Below are positions 1-5,479 of a stretch of DNA of 14,391 nt, one piece after another. A model generated the notes under the pieces. The model ran no database searches. It worked only from the letters and a program-made list of their open reading frames with translations, and was not told where the DNA came from. The position numbers and the translations under genes were made by a program. The stretch comes from an uncultured Blautia sp. (GTDB taxonomy: Bacteria; Bacillota; Clostridia; Lachnospirales; Lachnospiraceae). Positions within the stretch are counted from its first letter, which is position 1; each line of letters begins with the position of its first letter. Location of the stretch: NCBI GenBank assembly GCA_934373235.1, contig CAKROW010000064.1:1-14391 (forward strand). Reading direction: 5' to 3'.

Positions 1-548
1 GCTACTACTACAACTGCAAGGATACTGTTGTTGCTGCTGAATGCGGTTCCGATGTTGGACGGAACTGCTGTTACGATTGTTGCAAGAGGGTTAAACTGAT
101 CCAGTGTTGCAGCCTCTGTAACTGCCTCTGCCGGAAGCTTAACATTGAAGAAGCCTGCTGTTTTCATTGCAAATGCAACAATACCGCCGAGAAGTGCACC
201 CACTACATAGAAGCAGAAGAATCCAAGAAGTGTACGTCCTGCGATCCTTCCCAGCTTGGAAGAGCTGGAGATACTGCACATTGCAAGGCTTAAGGATACA
301 AGTACCAGCGGTACGATTGCCATCTGCAGTCCTCTCATGAACAGCTGTCCGATAATGTAGAAGAGACCGATAGAATGGAAGCCCTGATCTGCTGTGATAT
401 CCTGGAACAGAAGTGCATTGATCACGTTCCATGTTCCCTCAGACATCTGCTGCTTCAGAAGCATAAATCCAAGTCCGACGATCAGACCGCCAACCAGAGC
501 GATCATCATGTTTCTGACAATATTTGCCTGTTTTTTCTCTTTTGCCAT
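1..548 (-). CDS. Dicarboxylate/amino acid:cation symporter (DAACS family), N-terminal part, runs off the left edge
   Basis: My translation gives about 182 residues beginning MAKEKKQANIVRNMM; the 3' end lies outside the window. The product looks like a sodium- or proton-coupled symporter of the GltP/DctA family in the cytoplasmic membrane. Seen in the sequence: a hydrophobic segment at about residues 14-32; an amphipathic helix with QMAIVPLVLVSL (about 75-86), which matches the family's 'K.LIVPLVF.SI' motif; a third hydrophobic segment at about 105-128; and a loop with NPLATIVTAVPSNI followed by ILAVVVVA (about 153-183), matching the family's 'P.N...A....ML.VI.FA' stretch. ATG at 548 is preceded by an AGGGTGG-like ribosome site. 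It follows pxpA on the same strand, so the substrate may be 5-oxoproline, glutamate or a related dicarboxylate; that is inference. The substrate-binding C-terminal half is not visible. Confidence 0.85.
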   Translation of the reverse strand, partial: MAKEKKQANIVRNMMIALVGGLIVGLGFMLLKQQMSEGTWNVINALLFQDITADQGFHSIGLFYIIGQLFMRGLQMAIVPLVLVSLSLAMCSISSSSKLGRIAGRTLLGFFCFYVVGALLGGIVAFAMKTAGFFNVKLPAEAVTEAATLDQFNPLATIVTAVPSNIGTAFSSNNSILAVVVV

Positions 549-604
549 AGTTTCCACCCTTTCCTTTCTTATCCTAAAAAAGTACAATTTTTCATATAAA
601 AAGA

Positions 605-660
605 GCCGGACAAATCAACGCAGTAATCCCTTGTATTAAATCTCCTTTGATTTATCCGGC
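605..660 (-). terminator. Large-loop hairpin with T-run between pxpA and the symporter gene
   Basis: Arms 605-618 and 647-660 are inverted repeats of 14 bases with one G-U type mismatch. The loop is 28 bases. Read on the minus strand, the 3' arm is followed by TCTTTTTAT. This fits an intrinsic terminator or partial attenuator ending pxpA transcripts 37 bases after the stop codon and limiting read-through into the symporter. The loop is longer than usual, so a processing or attenuation role is possible. Confidence 0.6.
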
Positions 661-696
661 ATTCTATCTCTCATGTGAATGTACTTTATTTAGTTT

Positions 697-1452
697 TTAT
701 AAGTGTTTGATCTCAATACCTTCTTCTGTGAATTTCTCACGGATCTTCTGTACAAAAGCAAGTGCTTTCGGTCCGTCTCCGTGTACACAGAGTGTGTCAC
801 CCTTGATGTCAAGCTCTTTTCCGTTGATGGATGTGACTTTACCTTCTTTGATCATCTTCACGCATCTTTCGATGGCAACGTTCTCATCTGTGATCATGGA
901 TCCCTCCATCTTTCTCGGTACAAGAGAAAGATCATCCATGTATGCACGGTCTGCAAAAATCTCAGATGCTGTGCGAAGTCCCTTGCTCTCAGCGATGTCA
1001 CCGAGAACTGCTCCTGCACAGTAGTAAACGATCAGATCTTTGTCATACTCACAGATTGCTTCGCAGATCGCTGTGGAAATGTCCTCGTCATACTGGCAGG
1101 CATTTCCCATTGCTCCATGAGGAGCCACATGCTGAAGCTTCATTCCGTAGCTCTGTGTGAATGCAGCCAGTGCTCCGATCTGATATCTGACATAATTCTT
1201 AACTTCATCATGAGAGAGAACCATCTTTCTTCGTCCAAAGCCAAGAAGATCAGGATATCCAGGATGGGCTCCGACCATAACGCCACGTTCCTTTGCCATG
1301 CGGACGACCTTGTCCATTACCATCGGATCACCTGCATGCCAGCCACATGCTACATTTGCTGTTGTCACATATTTAATGATCTCTTCGTCGCCGCCAAGCT
1401 TGTAAGCTCCAAAGCTCTCACCCATGTCACTGTTCAAATCAATGCTGTACAT
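697..1452 (-). CDS. pxpA: 5-oxoprolinase subunit A, LamB/YcsF family (PxpA)
   Basis: A 251-residue cytoplasmic protein, the usual length for the family. PxpA acts with PxpB and PxpC in ATP-dependent ring opening of 5-oxoproline (pyroglutamate) to glutamate. Family signatures seen: DLNSDMGESFGAY (5-17), ANVACGWHAGD (32-42), GAHPGYPDLLGFGRR (61-75), FADRAY (166-171) and CVHGDGP (222-228). The stretch usually written VKPHGALYN is VAPHGAMGN here (109-117). I chose the ATG at 1452: the protein then begins as family members do, and AGGAAGG lies about eight bases upstream. An in-frame ATG at 1536 would add 28 AT-rich, non-homologous-looking residues. The symporter gene follows on the same strand. 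No pxpB or pxpC is visible; they may lie beyond the left edge or elsewhere. Confident in family, less so in the exact substrate. Confidence 0.9.
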   Translation of the reverse strand: MYSIDLNSDMGESFGAYKLGGDEEIIKYVTTANVACGWHAGDPMVMDKVVRMAKERGVMVGAHPGYPDLLGFGRRKMVLSHDEVKNYVRYQIGALAAFTQSYGMKLQHVAPHGAMGNACQYDEDISTAICEAICEYDKDLIVYYCAGAVLGDIAESKGLRTASEIFADRAYMDDLSLVPRKMEGSMITDENVAIERCVKMIKEGKVTSINGKELDIKGDTLCVHGDGPKALAFVQKIREKFTEEGIEIKHL

Positions 1453-1487
1453 GTTGCTTACCTTCCTTTCTTTCTTTAATTGATAAA

Positions 1488-1493
1488 AGTATA
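1488..1493 (-). promoter_or_regulatory. Probable extended -10 element for pxpA
   Basis: The minus strand reads TGTTATACT, an extended -10 (TG-N-TATACT), about 36 bases upstream of the chosen pxpA start. No clear -35 hexamer is seen, which an extended -10 can tolerate. The tract upstream is very A/T rich. Confidence 0.4.
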
Positions 1494-1588
1494 ACACGGA
1501 ATTATAAAATAATAAAATAAATAATTTTTTTAGCAATTATTAACTATATCTATATTTATTTGTGCGTTTTATTATATATTCAGATAAC

Positions 1589-1615
1589 ATATGAATCAAA
1601 TCAAAAATTCCATAT
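1589..1615. promoter_or_regulatory. Upstream operator-like inverted repeat (ArsR/SmtB type)
   Basis: ATATGAA at 1589-1595 faces TTCCATAT at 1608-1615, an imperfect inverted repeat with one extra base. It sits just upstream of the -35 of the metal ATPase promoter and resembles the repeat at 1654-1681. ArsR/SmtB operators typically contain TGAA...TTCA halves with flanking ATA. A weak call alone; the similarity to the second repeat is the main support. Confidence 0.35.
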
Positions 1616-1620
1616 ATATC

Positions 1621-1649
1621 TTGACATTTCGGATTACATATGTTTAAAT
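1621..1649 (+). promoter_or_regulatory. SigmaA-type promoter for the metal ATPase gene
   Basis: TTGACA at 1621-1626 is a consensus -35. TTAAAT at 1644-1649 is the -10, 17 bases downstream, and TG at 1641-1642 gives an extended -10 context. Transcription would start near 1656, inside the inverted repeat at 1654-1681. Confidence 0.6.
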
Positions 1650-1653
1650 AGTC

Positions 1654-1681
1654 ATATGAACATTCAATCAATTATTCATAT
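1654..1681. promoter_or_regulatory. Operator-like inverted repeat over the ATPase transcription start
   Basis: ATATGAA (1654-1660) and TTCATAT (1675-1681) are perfect inverted 7-mers 14 bases apart, with internal TGAACATTCA at 1657-1666. The halves match TGAACA/TATTCA motifs known for SmtB/CzrA-type zinc repressors. The site lies over the predicted start, so a bound repressor would block transcription. The probable regulator is the ArsR protein encoded at 4612-4926. Confidence 0.5.
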
Positions 1682-1704
1682 AAAAAACGCAAGGAGATTT
1701 CAAT

Positions 1705-4497
1705 ATGGACGAAAAATCAAAATCCATTTTTGGTGAACACGAAGAGCACTGTGGCTGCGAAGATCATGACCATCAGGAACACGAACATCACCATCATACA
1801 GAAAACGACCATTGCGGTTGTGGCTGTGAGGATCATGACCACGGACATGATGACCACTGCAATTGCGGCTGTGAGGATCATGACCACGGACATGATGACC
1901 ACTGTGGCTGTGAGGACCACGAACACGGACACGAGCACCACCATCATGACGACCACTGCGGCTGTGGCTGTGAGGATCATGATCACGGACATGAGCACCA
2001 CCACCATGACGACCACTGCGGCTGCGGCTGTGAGGATCATGATCACGGGCATGAGCACCACCACCATGACGACCACTGCGGCTGCGGCTGTGAGGATCAT
2101 GATCACGACCACCACCACACTTCCCACCCTCTCGATCCGGCGGTCTCCAGACAGGTTTATATTCTGGAAAATCTGGGTTGTGCACACTGCGCTTCCAGGA
2201 TGGAAGAACAGATCAGCCATCTTGAGGGTATAGAGCAGGCAACCATCACCTTTGCAACCAAACAGCTCCGTATCACAACATCAGAATCTGTGGAGGCGCT
2301 CCTTCCGAAGCTCACAAAAATCTGTACCTCCATTGAATCTGAAGTCCGTGTTGTTCCGCGAAATACATCCGGTGACCGCACCAAAACCTATATTTTGGAA
2401 AATCTGGGCTGTGCACACTGTGCTTCCAGGATGGAAGAACAGATCAATGAACTGGAAGGCATTGACGATGCAGTCATCACCTTTGCAACCAAACAGCTTC
2501 GCGTCAAAGCCCAAAATCCGGACAGATATCTTTCTGATATTAAAAGAATCTGCACCTCCATCGAATCTGAAGTCATAGTCAGAGAAAAAGACCCTCGCCC
2601 CAGAGTCCAGTCAGCTCCCGCAGAAACTTCCCACGCTTCTGCAAAAAAAGAAGTTTCCAAAGAAAAAATCGATACCGGCTGCGTAATCCTGGGCGCTGTT
2701 CTTTTTGCCGCAGGCGTGATCATGGAAAAAACAGGTATCGGCACAGCAGGAACTCTTCCCGTGTTTATTATCGCTTACCTGGCACTGGGCGGTGTGATCG
2801 TTGTAAAAGCTGTAAAAAACATCTCCCACGGACAGATTTTTGACGAAAACTTCCTGATGAGTATAGCAACTCTTGCAGCCTTTGCCATTAACGATTACGC
2901 AGAAGCAGTAGGCGTCATGCTCTTCTACCGTATCGGCGAACTTTTTGAAGAAAAAGCAGTTGAACGAAGCCGCGGCCAGATCATGGATGCTGTTGATATG
3001 CGTCCGGAAGTTGTAAATCTCATAACAGATGATGACATAAAAGTAATTCCTTCTGAAGAAGCACAGGTCGGAGATATCCTTCTTGTACGTCCGGGCGACC
3101 GTATTCCTCTGGATGGCGTTGTCGTAGAAGGCGAAAGCCGTATCGATACTTCTCCTGTCACAGGAGAGCCGGTTCCGGTTTCCGCTTCTTCCGAAGATGA
3201 GGTGATCTCGGGATGTGTCAACACCTCCGGGCAGCTTAAGATCCGTGTGGAAAAGCCTCTCGAAGAATCCATGGTAACAAGAATCCTTGATTCTGTGGAA
3301 AACGCAGCAGCAAGCAAACCAAAAATCGACCGTTTTATCACACGTTTCTGCAAATATTACACTCCATGCGTTGTTGGAACCGCCTTTATAATTGCCATTA
3401 TTCCTTCCCTGGTTTCCGGAAACTGGAATTACTGGATCTACACAGCCATCACCTTCCTGGTAATGAGCTGCCCATGTGCCCTGGTACTCAGTATTCCTCT
3501 CGCATTCTTCTCCGGAATCGGTGCAGGTTCCAGAAAAGGAATCCTCTTTAAAGGCGGTATCGCCATTGAAGGACTTTCACACCTTGGAGCAGTTGTCATG
3601 GATAAGACAGGAACCATCACAGAAGGAAACTTCCAGCTTCAGAAAGTTATCACAACCGGAAAATATACAGAGACGGAACTTCTCTCCATGTGTGCAGGGT
3701 GCGAACAAAACTCCACTCATCCCATTGCAGTCAGTATTGTAGCTGCCGCAAAAGCGCAGGGACTTTCCTTCTCCACCCCTGCTTCTCTTGAAGAGATCGC
3801 AGGTCATGGAATTTCCGCCGATATGCCTCAGGGCAGAGTCCTCTGCGGAAACCGTAAGCTTATGGACAAATTCCACATCGCCACAGGCAGGCTTCCGGAA
3901 AACACTTACGGTTCCGAGGTATTCATTGCTGTAAACGGAGAATTTGCAGGATGTATGGTGATCTCCGATACCATCAAATCTGATTCCAGATCAGCCATCC
4001 AGTCCCTGAAAAAACTTGGGCTTCACACAGTAATGCTCACCGGTGACTCCCAGGACAGCGCCCAGGCAGTGGGAAAAGAAACCGGAATTGATGAAGTTTA
4101 CGCCAAACTCCTCCCGCAGGATAAGCTTTCCACACTGGAAAAAGTACGTCAGGCACATGGAGCCGTTATGTTCATTGGTGACGGGATCAATGATGCTCCG
4201 GTACTTGCAGGCGCAGATGTAAGTGCTGCTATGGGAAGTGGTGCAGACGCAGCTATCGAGGCAGCAGATGCAGTATTTATGAACTCCAATATGGAGGCTG
4301 TTCCGCAGTCCATCGCCATTGCCCGCAGTACCAACCGCATTGCATGGCAGAACGTGATCTTTGCCCTCACTGTCAAAATTGCGGTTATGATCCTGGGGCT
4401 GGCAGGTCATGCCAATATGTGGCTGGCAGTATTTGCAGATACAGGAGTGGCAATGATCTGTGTGCTGAATTCTATCCGTATCCTGTACAAAAAATAG
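1705..4497 (+). CDS. cadA: P1B-2-type heavy-metal (Zn/Cd/Pb) exporting ATPase with His/Cys-rich N-terminus
   Basis: A 930-residue membrane pump predicted to export Zn(II), Cd(II) or Pb(II) using ATP. In order: a His/Cys/Asp-rich repetitive tail (1-141); two HMA-like domains with GCAHC at 158-162 and 235-239; a linker (about 295-322); hydrophobic segments near 325-414; the actuator with TGEP at 487-490; the transport site C589-P590-C591; the phosphorylation motif DKTGT with D633; the H672-P673 nucleotide-domain motif; TGD at 779-781; GDGINDAP at 825-832; and a last membrane segment with K891 and D912. These two residues, in VKIAV and FADTGV contexts, match the class of ZntA/CadA rather than copper pumps. 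The N-terminal tail is much longer than in E. coli ZntA. ATG 1705 has AAGGAG eight bases upstream. It has its own promoter and operator-like sites, a terminator after it, and a zinc-sensor-type ArsR gene next. Exact metal preference is inference. Confidence 0.93.
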   Translation: MDEKSKSIFGEHEEHCGCEDHDHQEHEHHHHTENDHCGCGCEDHDHGHDDHCNCGCEDHDHGHDDHCGCEDHEHGHEHHHHDDHCGCGCEDHDHGHEHHHHDDHCGCGCEDHDHGHEHHHHDDHCGCGCEDHDHDHHHTSHPLDPAVSRQVYILENLGCAHCASRMEEQISHLEGIEQATITFATKQLRITTSESVEALLPKLTKICTSIESEVRVVPRNTSGDRTKTYILENLGCAHCASRMEEQINELEGIDDAVITFATKQLRVKAQNPDRYLSDIKRICTSIESEVIVREKDPRPRVQSAPAETSHASAKKEVSKEKIDTGCVILGAVLFAAGVIMEKTGIGTAGTLPVFIIAYLALGGVIVVKAVKNISHGQIFDENFLMSIATLAAFAINDYAEAVGVMLFYRIGELFEEKAVERSRGQIMDAVDMRPEVVNLITDDDIKVIPSEEAQVGDILLVRPGDRIPLDGVVVEGESRIDTSPVTGEPVPVSASSEDEVISGCVNTSGQLKIRVEKPLEESMVTRILDSVENAAASKPKIDRFITRFCKYYTPCVVGTAFIIAIIPSLVSGNWNYWIYTAITFLVMSCPCALVLSIPLAFFSGIGAGSRKGILFKGGIAIEGLSHLGAVVMDKTGTITEGNFQLQKVITTGKYTETELLSMCAGCEQNSTHPIAVSIVAAAKAQGLSFSTPASLEEIAGHGISADMPQGRVLCGNRKLMDKFHIATGRLPENTYGSEVFIAVNGEFAGCMVISDTIKSDSRSAIQSLKKLGLHTVMLTGDSQDSAQAVGKETGIDEVYAKLLPQDKLSTLEKVRQAHGAVMFIGDGINDAPVLAGADVSAAMGSGADAAIEAADAVFMNSNMEAVPQSIAIARSTNRIAWQNVIFALTVKIAVMILGLAGHANMWLAVFADTGVAMICVLNSIRILYKK
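1948..2115 (+). repeat. 60-bp in-frame tandem repeat encoding a His/Cys/Asp metal-binding tail
   Basis: Near-identical 60-base units begin at 1948 and 2008, with a partial third from 2068. Each encodes DDHCGCGCEDHDHGHEHHHH. Degenerate earlier units (about 1738-1947) carry the same EDHDHGH and CGC motifs, so the whole of residues 11-138 probably grew by unit duplication. The region should be prone to slippage and length variation. Confidence 0.9.
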
Positions 4498-4517
4498 ATT
4501 TTCCCCATAAATACTGT

Positions 4518-4563
4518 AAAATCCGCACTGATCTCATGAACCATTTGACCAGTGCGGATTTTT
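4518..4563 (+). terminator. Intrinsic terminator after the metal ATPase gene
   Basis: A perfect 13-base inverted repeat (4518-4530 with 4550-4562, core ATCCGCACTG/CAGTGCGGAT) with a 19-base loop, followed by a short T-run ending at 4563. It starts 21 bases after the ATPase stop and ends 48 bases before the arsR-type start, so it should reduce read-through into the regulator gene. Confidence 0.8.
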
Positions 4564-4611
4564 CCGCTAAAATAAGAATTACGAGTCTTGTCATATTTTG
4601 GAGGATACGCC

Positions 4612-4926
4612 ATGAACAAACCACATATAGATTACCCTATCAATACAGAAACCCTTTATAAACTTGCCGATCTTTTCAAGGTCTTCGGAGATCCTACCAG
4701 GATCCGCATCTTATATGCCCTGTCTGTGGAGGAACTCTGCGTCCAGGATATCGCAGACAAGCTTTCCATGACCCAGAGCGCCATTTCTCATCAGCTTCGG
4801 GTTCTGAAGCAGATGTCCCTGGTCAAATTCCGAAGAGACGGCAAAACCATCTATTATTCCCTGGCAGACAGCCACGTTGCCACTATCATGAACCAGGGTC
4901 TTGAACATGTCACCGAAGAAGCTTAA
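4612..4926 (+). CDS. ArsR/SmtB-family zinc-responsive transcriptional repressor
   Basis: A 104-residue winged helix-turn-helix protein, standard length for the family. FKVFGDPTRIRIL (22-34) is the family's opening motif. The recognition helix region is SMTQSAISHQLRVLKQMSLV (52-71), and the wing is FRRDGKTIYYSL (73-84). The C-terminal helix carries D86, H88, H99 and E102. This D-x-H-x10-H-x2-E spacing is exactly the alpha5 zinc site of SmtB/CzrA-type sensors. The alpha3 soft-metal site (ELCxCD in CadC/ArsR) is reduced to ELCVQD with a single C43, so Zn is a better guess than Cd/Pb/As. I chose ATG 4612 because GGAGG lies seven bases upstream; an ATG at 4588 would put that ribosome site inside the gene. 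It probably represses the upstream ATPase and releases DNA when zinc binds. No clear promoter of its own is seen. Confidence 0.92.
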   Translation: MNKPHIDYPINTETLYKLADLFKVFGDPTRIRILYALSVEELCVQDIADKLSMTQSAISHQLRVLKQMSLVKFRRDGKTIYYSLADSHVATIMNQGLEHVTEEA

Positions 4927-4953
4927 GAAGCTTATATTCCGATCCATAGCTCA

Positions 4954-5020
4954 AAAAAAGAATGTATCCGCCGGGACACGCCCTTTAAAGACGCAGTGTC
5001 CCGACAGACACATTCTTTTT
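4954..5020. terminator. Bidirectional terminator between the arsR-type gene and the HPt gene
   Basis: A nested inverted repeat: AAAAAGAATGT (4954-4964) with ACATTCTTTTT (5010-5020), and CGGGACAC (4972-4979) with GTGTCCCG (4996-5003). Both outer arms end in A/T runs, so it can serve the plus-strand regulator and the convergent minus-strand HPt gene, whose stop is at 5045. Confidence 0.8.
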
Positions 5021-5044
5021 GTTTATACCGGACCTCCGGAAAAA

Positions 5045-5404
5045 CTATTCCGTTACCTGACCGATCATATCTATAGTCTTATGATACTCCTCCGTTACCT
5101 GATTAAACTTCTCTTCCACTGCCGCCTCATCAGACACTCCATTTCTCAGAAGCTCTGTAAGCTCTCCGGAAACCCTGAAAAGCACATCAAATCCAAGGTT
5201 TGCGCAGACACCTTTAATGGTGTGGGCTGCACGGAACGCCTCCTTATAATCCTTCTCTGCCATGGAATCCGCAAGAAGCTGATATCCCGGGTCATCGCAG
5301 AATTTCTTTGCAAACTTCAGGACAAGAGCCTTGCTTCCTGCAAAACGGTTTGCAACATCGTTGTAGTTACTGTTTAAGTTTTCATAACATTCCTGAATTG
5401 TCAT
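5045..5404 (-). CDS. Stand-alone HPt (histidine phosphotransfer) domain protein
   Basis: A 119-residue, probably soluble, all-helical protein consisting of little more than one HPt domain. The motif FRAAHTIKGVCANLGF (57-72) contains the phospho-accepting H61 with the usual K64 and G65 after it. HPt proteins relay phosphate between the receiver domain of a hybrid histidine kinase and a final response regulator. ATG 5404 has GAGG about eight bases upstream. No kinase or response regulator gene is in the window, so its partners are unknown. It lies 75 bases downstream of the GH13 gene on the same strand with no terminator visible between, so co-transcription is likely. Some orphan HPt proteins in Firmicutes have unknown roles. 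Confidence 0.88.
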   Translation of the reverse strand: MTIQECYENLNSNYNDVANRFAGSKALVLKFAKKFCDDPGYQLLADSMAEKDYKEAFRAAHTIKGVCANLGFDVLFRVSGELTELLRNGVSDEAAVEEKFNQVTEEYHKTIDMIGQVTE

Positions 5405-5479
5405 ATTTTTCCTCTTTCTTTATACGCTTTATGAAGTATCTTTACTTGTTGCCTTTTTATCTGTGGTGTTACCGGTTCC

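Noticed and set aside
703..1479. A 258-codon open frame opposite pxpA
   Set aside because: Antisense to a clear LamB/YcsF gene; its Cys/His-rich product matches nothing I recognise.
1948..2115. Short regular repeats that could suggest a CRISPR array
   Set aside because: The units are contiguous, in frame and without unique spacers; they encode protein.
1717..2220. Long open frames antisense to, and in another frame of, the His-rich start of the ATPase gene
   Set aside because: They come from the low-complexity GAC/CAC/GGC repeat, which lacks stops in several frames. Their products are Val/Met- or Arg/Gly/His-rich nonsense without family features or ribosome sites.
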